Shown here: positions 18,849-27,485 of the stretch, one piece after another
Layout: each line of letters begins with the position of its first letter
How positions within the stretch are numbered: position 1 is the stretch's first letter
From: DATFDN01 sp963756545
GTDB taxonomy: Bacteria; Pseudomonadota; Alphaproteobacteria; Acetobacterales; Acetobacteraceae
DNA length: 64,000 nucleotides
Direction of reading: 5' to 3'
NCBI GenBank assembly: GCA_963756545.1
Contig: CAVWNY010000007.1
Location: 124,001 to 188,000, forward strand
Notes under the pieces: model-generated
Told to the model about the DNA's origin: nothing
Database searches by the model: none
Seen by the model: the letters and a program-made list of their open reading frames with translations, nothing else
Translations under genes and position numbers: made by a program

Positions 18849-20111
18849 TCAATCCCCGATCCGCTCGATCTCCGCCCCGCACGCCGCGAGCTTTCGCTCT
18901 ACCGCCTCATACCCGCGATCGAGGTGATAGACGCGGTTGACCATCGTCTCCCCCGTCGCCGCAAGCCCCGCCAGGACCAGCGAAACCGACGCGCGCAGGT
19001 CCGTCGCCATCACCGGGGCGCCGGACAGGGCCGAAACGCCGCGCACGATGGCCGACGCGCCGTGGACGTTGATGCGCGCGCCCATCCGGTTCAATTCCGG
19101 AACGTGCATGAAGCGGTTCTCGAAGATCGTCTCCGTCACCATCGCCGCGCCCTCGGCCACCGACATCAGCACCATGAATTGCGCCTGCATGTCGGTGGGA
19201 AAGCCCGGGTAGGGCTCGGTCATCGCATCGGTCCCGTGCAGCCCATTCAGGCGACGCACCAGGAGCGCGTCCGGCTCCTCGACGATCTCCACGCCGGCAT
19301 CGCGCAAGGTCCGCACCACCGCGCCCAGATGCTCGAGCTTGCCGCCGCGCAGCCGCACAGTGCCGCCGGTGATGGCGGCGGCGCAGGCAAACGTGCCGGT
19401 CTCGATGCGGTCGGAGACGATGCGATGGCGCGCGCCGTGCAGAACCGGGACACCCTCCACCACCAGGCGGTCGGTCCCGATCCCCTCGATGCGCGCGCCC
19501 ATCGCCACCAGACAAGCGGCGAGGTCGCCGATCTCGGGCTCGCGTGCCGCGTTGGCGAGCACGCTTTGTCCGTCGGCCAGCGCCGCCGCCATCAATATGT
19601 TCTCGGTCGCGCCGACCGAGACGAACGGGAAGACGATGGCCGCGCCGCGCAGCCGTCCGCTCACCCGTGCATCGACGTAGCCGGCATCGAGGCTGATCTC
19701 GGCGCCCATCTGCTCCAGGCCCTTCAGGTGCAGGTCGATCGGCCGCGTGCCGATCGCGCAGCCGCCGGGCAGCGAGACCCGCGCCTCGCCCACCCGCGCC
19801 AGCAACGGGCCGAGAACCAGCACGGAGGCACGCATCTTCCGCACGATGTCATAGGGCGCCTCGGTGCTGGCGATCGCCCCGCCCAGCGAGAGCGTCCGCC
19901 CGTCATTGCCCACAGGCTCGACGGCGATCCCGTGCCCGGCGAGCAGATCCGCCATGGTCGCGATGTCGGCCAGCCGGGGCACGTTCTCCAGCACCAGCCG
20001 CTCCTCGCTCAGCAGCCCGGCCGCCATCAGCGGCAGCGCCGCGTTCTTGGCCCCACCGATCGCGATCTCCCCGGCGAGCGGCCGGCCGCCGCGGATGCGG
20101 ATGCGGTCCAT
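18849..20111 (-). CDS. murA: UDP-N-acetylglucosamine 1-carboxyvinyltransferase
   Basis: 420 residues. MurA transfers enolpyruvate from PEP to UDP-GlcNAc, the first committed step of peptidoglycan synthesis and the fosfomycin target. The catalytic loop PGGCAIGTRPID has Cys118. The N-terminal IRGGRPLAGEIAIGGAKNAALPLMAA and the C-terminal HLDRGYEAVERKLAACGA are typical. It is convergent with uvrC with only 7 bp between stops. Its proximity to the anmK/murQ/nagA recycling locus places peptidoglycan precursor synthesis and recovery side by side. Confidence 0.97.
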   Translation of the reverse strand: MDRIRIRGGRPLAGEIAIGGAKNAALPLMAAGLLSEERLVLENVPRLADIATMADLLAGHGIAVEPVGNDGRTLSLGGAIASTEAPYDIVRKMRASVLVLGPLLARVGEARVSLPGGCAIGTRPIDLHLKGLEQMGAEISLDAGYVDARVSGRLRGAAIVFPFVSVGATENILMAAALADGQSVLANAAREPEIGDLAACLVAMGARIEGIGTDRLVVEGVPVLHGARHRIVSDRIETGTFACAAAITGGTVRLRGGKLEHLGAVVRTLRDAGVEIVEEPDALLVRRLNGLHGTDAMTEPYPGFPTDMQAQFMVLMSVAEGAAMVTETIFENRFMHVPELNRMGARINVHGASAIVRGVSALSGAPVMATDLRASVSLVLAGLAATGETMVNRVYHLDRGYEAVERKLAACGAEIERIGD

Positions 20112-20233
20112 GCGTGTCAGTCCTCGAGCCCTTGTGAGAGGGCGCTTAAACCACGCGCCGGCGTCCGGGCAATCGGTAACGTGTCGATGAGGTTTCGCAT
20201 CGTTGCCGATGAGCAGGACAACCAGAAGGCATC

Positions 20234-21328
20234 CTAGCCGGCTCCGCGCGCGGCATCGGTTCTGTTCAGGACTCCGCCGGTCATCGGGCGTGGCACCCCC
20301 GTCGTAGTCGGCAGGCTGAGCGGCAGGCCGCGCAGGCTGCGCACCGCGAGGAAGGCGAACAGCTCCGCCTCCAGCGCGTCGCCATCCCGGCCGACCACCT
20401 CCACCGGCTCCACCGGCACGCCAAGCCCCTCGGCCAGCCCGCGCATCAGCGTGGCATTGCACCGCCCGCCGCCCGTCACTAACCAGCGCGCTGGCCGGGC
20501 CGGCAGATGGGTCAGGGAAGCGACGACCGACGCCACGGTGAACGCCGCAAGGGTCGCCGCGCCGTCCGCCAGATTTAGCCCGTCCATCTCCGCCAGTGGA
20601 AAATCGTTCCGATCGAGCGACTTCGGGGGCGGCGCGCGGAAGAACGCGTGCCCCAGCAGCCGCTCCAGCCGCGCCCGGTCCACCCGCCCCGATGCCGCGA
20701 TGCGCCCGTCCTCGTCGAACGCCATCCCGGTGTGGCGGCGCACCCAGTCGTCGATCATCGCGCTCGCCGGGCCGGTGTCGAAGGCGATGATGGTCGCGCC
20801 ATGCAGGAAGGTCACGTTGGCCACCCCGCCCAGGTTCAGCACGGCGAGCGGCTGCGGCAGGTCGCGCGCGAGCGCGGCGTGATAGAGCGGCGCCAGCGGC
20901 GCCCCCTGCCCGCCCGCCGCGACATCGGCCAGCCGAAATCCCGCGACGACATCGATCCCCAGCAGCCGCGCGAGCAGCGCGCCGTCGCCGAGCTGGCGCG
21001 TGAAGCGCCGCTCCGGCCGATGCAGCACTGTCTGTCCGTGCAGCCCGACCACGGCCACGTCGTCGGGCGCCAGCCCCGCCTGCTCGAGCGCCGCGCGCGC
21101 CGCTGCGGCGTTGGCTTGCGTCACCGCGCGCTCCACCTCGGGCAAGGGATCGGATTCCGCCCGCTCCGGGTCGGCGGCGATCGCCAGCAGTTCCACCCGC
21201 AGCGCCGGCGGATACGGCAAGGTCAGCGCGCCCCGCCGCGCGCGAACGGCCTCGCCGTCCGTCTCGATGACGGCCGCGTCGATGCCGTCCATCGAGGTGC
21301 CGCTGATCAGGCCCAATGCCAGCCGCAT
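20234..21328 (-). CDS. anmK: Anhydro-N-acetylmuramic acid kinase
   Basis: 364 residues. AnmK hydrolyses the 1,6-anhydro bond of anhMurNAc and phosphorylates it to MurNAc-6-P. Family marks: GLISGTSMDGIDAAVIE at the N-terminus, VVGLHGQTVLHRP, LNLGGVANVTFL, FDTGPASAMIDDWV and VTGGGRCNATLM (ASKHA-type kinase fold). The ATG is set by the conserved start. It is divergent from the peptide-type ABC importer (72 bp between starts) and on the opposite strand to murQ and nagA, which use its product. About 120 bp separates its stop from murA. Confidence 0.95.
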   Translation of the reverse strand: MRLALGLISGTSMDGIDAAVIETDGEAVRARRGALTLPYPPALRVELLAIAADPERAESDPLPEVERAVTQANAAAARAALEQAGLAPDDVAVVGLHGQTVLHRPERRFTRQLGDGALLARLLGIDVVAGFRLADVAAGGQGAPLAPLYHAALARDLPQPLAVLNLGGVANVTFLHGATIIAFDTGPASAMIDDWVRRHTGMAFDEDGRIAASGRVDRARLERLLGHAFFRAPPPKSLDRNDFPLAEMDGLNLADGAATLAAFTVASVVASLTHLPARPARWLVTGGGRCNATLMRGLAEGLGVPVEPVEVVGRDGDALEAELFAFLAVRSLRGLPLSLPTTTGVPRPMTGGVLNRTDAARGAG

Positions 21329-21400
21329 CCGCGCCCTCCTTCTTGCCCGCCCATTCCGCCGCCGGTATCGGTAGCGTGCTGGCGCGGGGAGGAGAAGCAG

Positions 21401-22906
21401 ATGAGCGGCAAGCTGGTGGGCGGCACGCTCGCTGTGGCCCTGGGAGCGATGCTGGCGACGGGCGCCGGCGCGCAGACCTTGCAGATCGCGGTCGATCAGT
21501 CGCCGGTCGGGCTCGACCCGCACGTGGCGACGGCGTTCTCCACCCAGCTCGTCACCAGCACGATCTACGAGGGGCTGACCGCGATCGACGCCGATCTGCG
21601 GGTCCAGCCCGCGCTGGCGACCGCCTGGACGGTCTCTCCGGATGGGCTGGCATACGTGTTCCGCCTGCGCCCCGGCGCACGATTCCATGACGGCAGTCCG
21701 GTGACGCCCGCCGCCGTGGTGGCCTCGGTCGCGCGGGTGCGCGACGCCAAGACCGGCTCGCCCTTCGCCTCGCGCTTCGGGATGGTCAAGACGGTGGAGC
21801 CGGACGGCGCGGATGGCGTGCGCTTTGTGCTTGGGTCCCCCTCGGCGCCGTTCCTGACGCAGCTCGCCTCGCTGGCGATCGTGCCGGAAGCGGCGGCAAC
21901 AGGCGGCCTCGATCTTGCCCGCCATCCCGACGGGACCGGCCCGTTCGCATTCCGCGAGTGGGTGGCCAACACGCTGATCGCGCTCGATCGTAATGCCGCC
22001 TACTGGGACACCGGCCTGCCCAAGCTCTCCGGGCTGCGGTTCAACATCGTGCCGGAGGCGGCGACGCGCCAGCTCGGCATCGCGGGCGGCACCTACGCGC
22101 TGCTCCCCGGGCTCGACGCGGCCACGGCGATGCAGGTGAAGGCGCTGCCCGGCGCGCGGGTGCGGACGGCGCAGGACCTCGCCTACAGCGTCATTGGCCT
22201 GAACACGTCACGACCGCCCTTCGACAAGGCGGAGGTGCGCGAGGCGCTGGACTACGCCATCAACCGCCCGCAACTCGTGCAGGCGGCCTATCTCGACCAG
22301 GCCGTGCCCGCCGGCCCGCTGTCGCCGGCGCTGAAGGATTGGGCGCTGCCGGCCTCGGCCTTTCCCTGCTACACGCCGGACCCGGCGCGGGCGAAGGCGC
22401 TGCTGCGCCAGGCTGGCATCTCGCTGCCCCTGAAGGTGACGATGAACGTGCTCGGCAGCCTGCCGCAGGTGGTTGATGTCGCACAGGTGGTCCAGGCGCA
22501 GGCCAAGCAGGCGGGAATCGAGTTCACGCTGAAATTGCAGGAGGCGGGGCGCTTCATCCAGGACTGGCGCGCCGGAAATTTCGAGACGTTCGCCTCGCTT
22601 AACAGCGGCGGGCCGGACCCGGACGACTATTTCGGACGCTCGTTCCAGACCGGCGGGGCGACCAACGTGTACAAATACAGCAACAAGAAGCTCGACCAGA
22701 TCCTGACCGAAGCCCGCGAATCCTCTGACGCGGCCCGGCGCAGGTCGCTCTACGACGAGGCGCAACGCATCCTCGCCTGCACCGGCCCCGCGATCCACCT
22801 CGCCTACGGAACGTTGTTCACCGGAGAGCGGGACAACCTTCAGGGATTCGAGGTCAGCCCGACGCGCTCGCTCCGAGCGCTCCGCCAGGCGACGCTCGCG
22901 CCGTGA
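21401..22906 (+). CDS. Family 5 (peptide-type) ABC substrate-binding protein in recycling operon
   Basis: 501 residues with a Sec signal (about residues 1-24, AGA cleavage). The mature protein has SBP_bac_5 features: QSPVGLDPHVATAF, LTAIDADLRVQPALATAW, RLRPGARFHDGSPVT, GTGPFAFREW and VREALDYAINRPQLV. Relatives bind oligopeptides, dipeptides, nickel or murein peptides. A GGAGGAGA SD precedes the ATG. The gene overlaps dppB-like by 4 bp and heads an operon with murQ and nagA, so the ligand is likely a muropeptide or anhydro-muro sugar (inference). Confidence 0.92.
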   Translation: MSGKLVGGTLAVALGAMLATGAGAQTLQIAVDQSPVGLDPHVATAFSTQLVTSTIYEGLTAIDADLRVQPALATAWTVSPDGLAYVFRLRPGARFHDGSPVTPAAVVASVARVRDAKTGSPFASRFGMVKTVEPDGADGVRFVLGSPSAPFLTQLASLAIVPEAAATGGLDLARHPDGTGPFAFREWVANTLIALDRNAAYWDTGLPKLSGLRFNIVPEAATRQLGIAGGTYALLPGLDAATAMQVKALPGARVRTAQDLAYSVIGLNTSRPPFDKAEVREALDYAINRPQLVQAAYLDQAVPAGPLSPALKDWALPASAFPCYTPDPARAKALLRQAGISLPLKVTMNVLGSLPQVVDVAQVVQAQAKQAGIEFTLKLQEAGRFIQDWRAGNFETFASLNSGGPDPDDYFGRSFQTGGATNVYKYSNKKLDQILTEARESSDAARRRSLYDEAQRILACTGPAIHLAYGTLFTGERDNLQGFEVSPTRSLRALRQATLAP

Positions 22907-23850
22907 GCGCTGCCGCCCTGCGCCGGGGCGGCGAGTTGATCGTCACCGGCTTCGGCGTCTCCCTGCTCAGCTTCCTGATGATCCGACTGATCCCCGGCGA
23001 TGCCGTGCAACTCATGCTGGGCGCCAACGCCGAGGTGACGCCCGCCGGGATCGCCGCGCTGCGCCACCGGCTGGGCCTCGATCAGCCGTTCGTCGTGCAA
23101 TACGCGCACTGGCTCGCCCACGCGCTGCGCGGCGATCTCGGCGCGAGCCTCTGGACCGGCCAGCCCGTGCTTGCCGAGATCGGCGCGGCGTCCGGCGTCA
23201 CGGCGGAGTTGACCGTGCTTGGCCTGTTGCTCGCCATTGCGCTCGCCGTGCCGCTCGGCTGCGCGATGGCGACGGTGCGCGCGCCGCTGCCGGGCTTGCT
23301 CGTGCGGTTGGCGAGCATCGCCGGGCTCACAATGCCGCCGTTCTGGCTCGGGATCATGGCGCTCTACGCGGTCGCCGCGCTCGCCCCAGGCTTTCCCGTC
23401 ATCGGCTGGGTGCCGCTCGCGCGCGATCCAATTGGCAATTTCGCGCACGCCGCCCTGCCGGTCGCCGCCATCGCCCTGCCGGCCACCGCCGCGCTCGCGC
23501 GCATCCTGCGTGCGTCGTTGCAGGAGGCGCTAGGCCAGGACTATGTGCGGACCGCCCGCGCGAAGGGCCTTGCCGAATTTGCCGTTCTGCTGCGTCACGG
23601 CCTGCGGAACGCGCTGCTGCCCTTCACCACGGCGGCGGGCATCCTGGCCGGATATCTGTTCGGCGGCTCCGTGGTGGTGGAGCAGGTATTCGCGCTGCCC
23701 GGCTTGGGCCGGCTGATGGTGGGCGCGATCGCCGAGCGCGACTATGCGCTGGTGCAGGGTGCGATCCTGCTCGCGACGCTGGCCTTCCTGGTGGTGAACG
23801 CGGTGGTCGACTTGCTTTACATGGCGCTTGATCCGCGGCTGCGAACATGA
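22903..23850 (+). CDS. Peptide-type ABC permease, first subunit (DppB-like)
   Basis: 315 residues from GTG 22903, overlapping the binding-protein stop (GTGA). It has about six membrane segments and the family pattern: LLSFLMIRLIPGDAVQLMLG at the N-terminus, LRHRLGLDQPFVVQYAHWL, the coupling loop DYVRTARAKGLAEFAVLLRHGLRNALLPF, and VEQVFALPGLGRLMVGAI. It forms the membrane channel with the next subunit. Its own stop overlaps the start of that gene (ATGA). Confidence 0.93.
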   Translation: MSAAALRRGGELIVTGFGVSLLSFLMIRLIPGDAVQLMLGANAEVTPAGIAALRHRLGLDQPFVVQYAHWLAHALRGDLGASLWTGQPVLAEIGAASGVTAELTVLGLLLAIALAVPLGCAMATVRAPLPGLLVRLASIAGLTMPPFWLGIMALYAVAALAPGFPVIGWVPLARDPIGNFAHAALPVAAIALPATAALARILRASLQEALGQDYVRTARAKGLAEFAVLLRHGLRNALLPFTTAAGILAGYLFGGSVVVEQVFALPGLGRLMVGAIAERDYALVQGAILLATLAFLVVNAVVDLLYMALDPRLRT

Positions 23851-24812
23851 GCCTAGGCGACCCCTCCCCCCGACCCCCTCCCGCAAGGAGTGGGGGAGCA
23901 GAAGGCACCGCGCTTACTGCTCCCGCGGGGAGAGGAGAAGTCGCGGCGCGTCTTACTTCCACCCTCGGCTTGCGGGACGGTTTGGGGGAGTGGCCGATCA
24001 CGACGGGGGCGCTGGTCCTGCGGCTCGGAACAAGCCTCGTCGTTTTTCTCGCCCTTCTCGCCCTGTTCGGTCCCCGGCTCACCATGCCGCCCGACGCACA
24101 GGACGTCCTCGCCCGCCTCGCCGCCCCGACCTGGGCGCATCCGTTGGGAACCGACAATCTCGGCCGCGACGTGTTGGCACGGCTGTTGTTCGGGCTGCGC
24201 ACGCTGTTCGCCGTCTCCGCCGTCTCGGTCGGCGGCGCGCTGTCACTGGGCGGCGCGCTCGGGCTGCTGGGCGCGTGGAACGGCGGCTGGATCGACCGCG
24301 TGCTGATGCGCGCGATGGATGTGCTGTTCGCCTTCCCGGTGATCTTGCTCGCGATCGGCGTCATCGCCGTGCTCGGCCCGGGCGCGCTCGGCGCGGCGGT
24401 CGCCATCGGCGTCGTGTACATCCCGATCTTCGCCCGCACGTTGCGCGCGCCCGCGCTGGTGCTGCGCGATGGCGAGATGGTGGCCGCCGCGCGCGCGATC
24501 GGCGCGCGGCCCGCGCGCATCCTGCTGCGCCATCTGCTGCCGAACCTCGCGGCGGTGATCCTGGTGCAGGCGAGCCTGTCGCTCTCCACCGCGATCCTGG
24601 TGGAGGCATCGCTCTCGTTCCTCGGCCTCGGCACGCAGCCGCCCACGCCCTCGCTCGGACGGATGCTGGCCGAGAGCCGAAACCTCCTGTTCCTGTCCCC
24701 CTGGCCGGCCGTGTTTTCCGGCGCGGGCATCCTGCTCGCCTCGCTGGGTTTCAACCTGCTGGGCGACGGGTTGCAGGACCGGCTCGACCCGCGCCTGAGA
24801 GGCCGCTCATGA
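23847..24812 (+). CDS. Peptide-type ABC permease, second subunit (DppC-like) with repeat-encoded N-terminus
   Basis: 321 residues from an ATG coupled to the dppB-like stop. Residues from about 52 onward are a normal DppC-type permease: WAHPLGTDNLGRDVLARLLFG, the coupling loop EMVAAARAIGARPARILLRHLLPNL, and VEASLSFLGLGTQPPTPSLGRML. Residues about 6-50 (PSPRPPPARSGGAEG onward) are unlike any DppC leader and are encoded by a copy of the dispersed G/C-rich palindromic repeat. The alternatives are a start downstream of the repeat at a rare codon, or an unusual but tolerated cytoplasmic extension. No ATPase subunit follows; murQ does, with a 4-bp overlap. Confidence 0.88.
   Translation: MSLGDPSPRPPPARSGGAEGTALTAPAGRGEVAARLTSTLGLRDGLGEWPITTGALVLRLGTSLVVFLALLALFGPRLTMPPDAQDVLARLAAPTWAHPLGTDNLGRDVLARLLFGLRTLFAVSAVSVGGALSLGGALGLLGAWNGGWIDRVLMRAMDVLFAFPVILLAIGVIAVLGPGALGAAVAIGVVYIPIFARTLRAPALVLRDGEMVAAARAIGARPARILLRHLLPNLAAVILVQASLSLSTAILVEASLSFLGLGTQPPTPSLGRMLAESRNLLFLSPWPAVFSGAGILLASLGFNLLGDGLQDRLDPRLRGRS
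23860..23996. repeat. Dispersed palindromic repeat, copy A (inside permease ORF)
   Basis: Left arm with CCCCCTCCCGCAAGGAG and right arm with GGCTTGCGGGACGGTTTGGG form an imperfect large inverted repeat around a central AGCAGAAGG...CTCCCGCGGGGAG segment. It matches copy B (read on the minus strand) closely over about 70 bp and copy C in its core. It is an intergenic-type element located within coding sequence. Confidence 0.75.
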
Positions 24813-25711
24813 ACCCGTCCACGACCCTGGCCGACACCGAGCGGTTCGACGACCGCTTCGCCGATCTCGACCTCTGGAATACGCCCACGATCCTCGCCGC
24901 GCTGTGGGAGGGCCAGTTGGCCGCGATCGCCGCGCTTGGCCCCGCCCTCCCCGCGTTGGGCCACGCCGTGGAAGCCGCCGCCGCGCGGCTCGCCTCGGGC
25001 GGGCGGCTCGCGTACGCGGGCGCCGGCACCTCGGGGCGCATCGCCGTGCAGGACGGCGCGGAGCTGACCCCGACCTTCGACTGGCCGGAGCACCGGCTGG
25101 TGCTGCTGATGGCGGGCGGCGCGGGCGCGCTGCTGCGCGCGGTGGAGAACGCCGAGGACCGCGACGATCTCGCGCGCGCCGAGATCGCAGCGCACGACAT
25201 TGGCGCGAACGACGTCCTCGTTGGCGTAGCCGCGAGCGGCGCGACGCCCTTCACGCTCGCCTGCGTAACCGAGTCGCGGACGCGCGGCGCCTTGACCGTC
25301 GGCGTCGCCAACAGTCGGGGCACGAAGCTGCTGGACGCGGCGGAGTTCCCCGTGCTGGTCGAAACCGGGGCGGAGGCGATCGCCGGTTCGACGCGTATGA
25401 AAGCAGGGACGGCGCAGAAGGCGGCGCTCAACCTGTTTTCCACGACGCTGATGGTGCGCCTCGGCCGCGTCTATCGCGGACAGATGGTCGATATGCTTGC
25501 CCGCAACGAGAAGCTGCGCCGCCGGGCGGAGCGGATGCTGGCAGGTCTCGGCGGCGCTGATCCGGATGCCGCGCGCGCCGCGCTGGCGGCGGCGGACGGC
25601 AAGGTGAAGGTCGCGGCGCTGATCCTGCGCGGACTGGATCGCGCGGGCGCCGAGGCGGCGCTGGCGCGTCACGACGGGCATCTGCGCCCGGCGCTCGCCG
25701 AACTCGGATGA
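24809..25711 (+). CDS. murQ: N-acetylmuramic acid 6-phosphate etherase
   Basis: 300 residues. MurQ removes D-lactate from MurNAc-6-P to give GlcNAc-6-P. The SIS-domain phosphosugar site GAGTSGRIAVQDGAE, the catalytic-Glu region VENAEDRDDLARAE and GAEAIAGSTRMKAGTAQKAALN are all present. Length is typical. Start ATG overlaps the permease stop (ATGA), and its stop overlaps nagA (ATGA). It uses the product of divergent AnmK and feeds NagA. Confidence 0.97.
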   Translation: MNPSTTLADTERFDDRFADLDLWNTPTILAALWEGQLAAIAALGPALPALGHAVEAAAARLASGGRLAYAGAGTSGRIAVQDGAELTPTFDWPEHRLVLLMAGGAGALLRAVENAEDRDDLARAEIAAHDIGANDVLVGVAASGATPFTLACVTESRTRGALTVGVANSRGTKLLDAAEFPVLVETGAEAIAGSTRMKAGTAQKAALNLFSTTLMVRLGRVYRGQMVDMLARNEKLRRRAERMLAGLGGADPDAARAALAAADGKVKVAALILRGLDRAGAEAALARHDGHLRPALAELG

Positions 25712-26850
25712 GCCCCCACGCCATCCTCGCCGCACGCCTGTTCACCGGTGACGCCCTGCTCTCCCATGCCGCCCTGCTGGTCGAGGGCGGGCGCGTGCGG
25801 GACGTGTGCGCCCTCAGGGACATCCCGGCCGGTATGCCGGTCGAGCGGCTGGCCCCGGACCTGATCCTGGCGCCGGGGTTCATCGACGTGCAGGTGAACG
25901 GCGGCGGCGGCGTGCTGTTCAACGACACGCCGGATCTCCCCACGCTGCGTACCATCGCCCGCACGCATCGGCGCTTCGGCACGACCGCACTGCTCCCGAC
26001 ACTCATCACCGACACGGACGCGAAGATGCGCGCGGCATCGGCGGTGGTGCGGGCCGCGCTCGCCGCCGACGAGCCCGGCATTCTCGGCCTGCATCTCGAA
26101 GGCCCCTTCCTCAACCCGGCGCGCAAGGGCGTGCATCCCGAGGCGCTGATCCGTGCCATCTCCGAGGACGACCTGCATTTCCTGTGCGACGTGACCCCGC
26201 GCCCGCTGCTGCTGACACTTGCCCCCGAGCGCGTCGGCGCGCCCGCGATCGCGCGTCTCGTTCAGGCCGGCGTGACCGTCTCGATCGGACATAGCGCGGC
26301 GTCGTGGGAGGAGGCGCGGCTTGCGCTGGAAGCCGGCGCACGCGGCTTCACGCACCTTTTCAATGCCATGCCGCCGCTCGCCGGCCGCGACCCCGGCACG
26401 CTCGGCGCGGCGCTGGATTCCGACGGTTTCGCCGGGATCATCGCCGACGGGCACCACGTGCATCCAGCCAACCTCCGCCTCGCCGTGCGAGCGAAGGGCG
26501 CCGCGCGGCTCATGCTGGTGACCGATGCGATGGCCTCGGTCGGATCGGAGCTCGCCGCCTTCCGCCTGCACGGACGGATGGTGCGCGTCACCGGCGGACG
26601 GCTGACCGCCGAGGACGGCGTGCTGGCCGGCGCGCATCTCGACATGGCGGCGGCCGTTCGCAACGCGGTGGTCCTGATGGGCATTCCGCTCGCCGACGCG
26701 CTGCACATGGCGGCCGCCGCGCCGGCCGACTTCCTGGGACTTGCCGATCGGGGTCGGTTGCGTCCCGGCGCGCACGCCGACGCCGTCGCGATCACCGAGG
26801 CGGTCAACGTGGCGTCGGTGTGGGTGGCGGGGCGGCGGCTCGGGCCGTAG
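25708..26850 (+). CDS. nagA: N-acetylglucosamine-6-phosphate deacetylase
   Basis: 380 residues. NagA deacetylates GlcNAc-6-P to GlcN-6-P, which can re-enter MurA substrate synthesis or glycolysis. Metal and active-site landmarks of the amidohydrolase fold: GFIDVQVNGGGG, LHLEGPFLNPARKGVH (catalytic-site Glu), GHSAASWEEA, HLFNAMPPL and LVTDAM (catalytic Asp). It is the last gene of the five-gene overlapping operon. Confidence 0.96.
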   Translation: MSPHAILAARLFTGDALLSHAALLVEGGRVRDVCALRDIPAGMPVERLAPDLILAPGFIDVQVNGGGGVLFNDTPDLPTLRTIARTHRRFGTTALLPTLITDTDAKMRAASAVVRAALAADEPGILGLHLEGPFLNPARKGVHPEALIRAISEDDLHFLCDVTPRPLLLTLAPERVGAPAIARLVQAGVTVSIGHSAASWEEARLALEAGARGFTHLFNAMPPLAGRDPGTLGAALDSDGFAGIIADGHHVHPANLRLAVRAKGAARLMLVTDAMASVGSELAAFRLHGRMVRVTGGRLTAEDGVLAGAHLDMAAAVRNAVVLMGIPLADALHMAAAAPADFLGLADRGRLRPGAHADAVAITEAVNVASVWVAGRRLGP

Positions 26851-26876
26851 TCTGGCGCCGCAAGGCGGAGGATTCG

Positions 26877-27434
26877 ATGGAAGCGATGGACCTGCTGCTC
26901 GCCCGTCACTCGGCGACGCGGCTCGCCGCGCCGGGGCCGGACCGGGCGGCCCTGGACGCGATGCTGCGCGCGGCGCTCCGTGCGCCCGATCACGGCCGGC
27001 TACGCCCATGGCGTTTCATCGTCATTCCCGAGGAGCATCGCGAGGCGTTCGGAGACCTTCTCGCGCGAACGCTGCAGGCCCGCGAGCCGAATGCCTCCCC
27101 CGATGAACTGGCGCGTGAACGCGGCAAGGCGCTACGCGCCCCGGTGATCGTGGCGGCCGCGGCGTGCCTCCGACGCGGCCACAAGATCCCCGAAATCGAG
27201 CAGCTTCTCGCCGCCGGTGCGGCGGCGGAGAACGTGATGCTGGCGGCGCAGGCGACGGGATTCGGCGCGATGTGGAAGACCGGGGCAGCGGCCTACGACC
27301 CGGCGGTGAAAGAGGCGCTCGGCCTCGATGCGGACGACGCGATCGTGGGTTTCCTCTACATCGGCACGGAAACCGGCGAGCCCTCCCCCGCCCCGCGCCC
27401 GACACTGGAGGGCCACGTCTCCGTCTGGGGTTGA
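26877..27434 (+). CDS. Nitroreductase family protein (YdjA-like)
   Basis: 185 residues. FMN-dependent nitroreductase fold: LLLARHSATRLAAPGPDRAALDAMLRAALRAPDHGRLRPWRF carries the flavin-phosphate-binding Arg/Ser region, and AENVMLAAQATGFGAMWKTG is the second conserved block. Size and the DHGRLRPW motif match E. coli YdjA-type minimal nitroreductases. GCGGAGG precedes the ATG. It lies 26 bp after nagA and could be read through from that operon. Substrate unknown. Confidence 0.88.
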   Translation: MEAMDLLLARHSATRLAAPGPDRAALDAMLRAALRAPDHGRLRPWRFIVIPEEHREAFGDLLARTLQAREPNASPDELARERGKALRAPVIVAAAACLRRGHKIPEIEQLLAAGAAAENVMLAAQATGFGAMWKTGAAAYDPAVKEALGLDADDAIVGFLYIGTETGEPSPAPRPTLEGHVSVWG

Positions 27435-27485
27435 GCGCGCGAGACGGCCCGCGCACACTCTCCGCCATCACGGGGAGACGAAGTC

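Noticed and set aside
23860..23996. CRISPR or IS-end interpretation of the G/C-rich repeat
   Set aside because: Three dispersed single copies without regular spacing, transposase or spacer structure; fits a small palindromic element instead.
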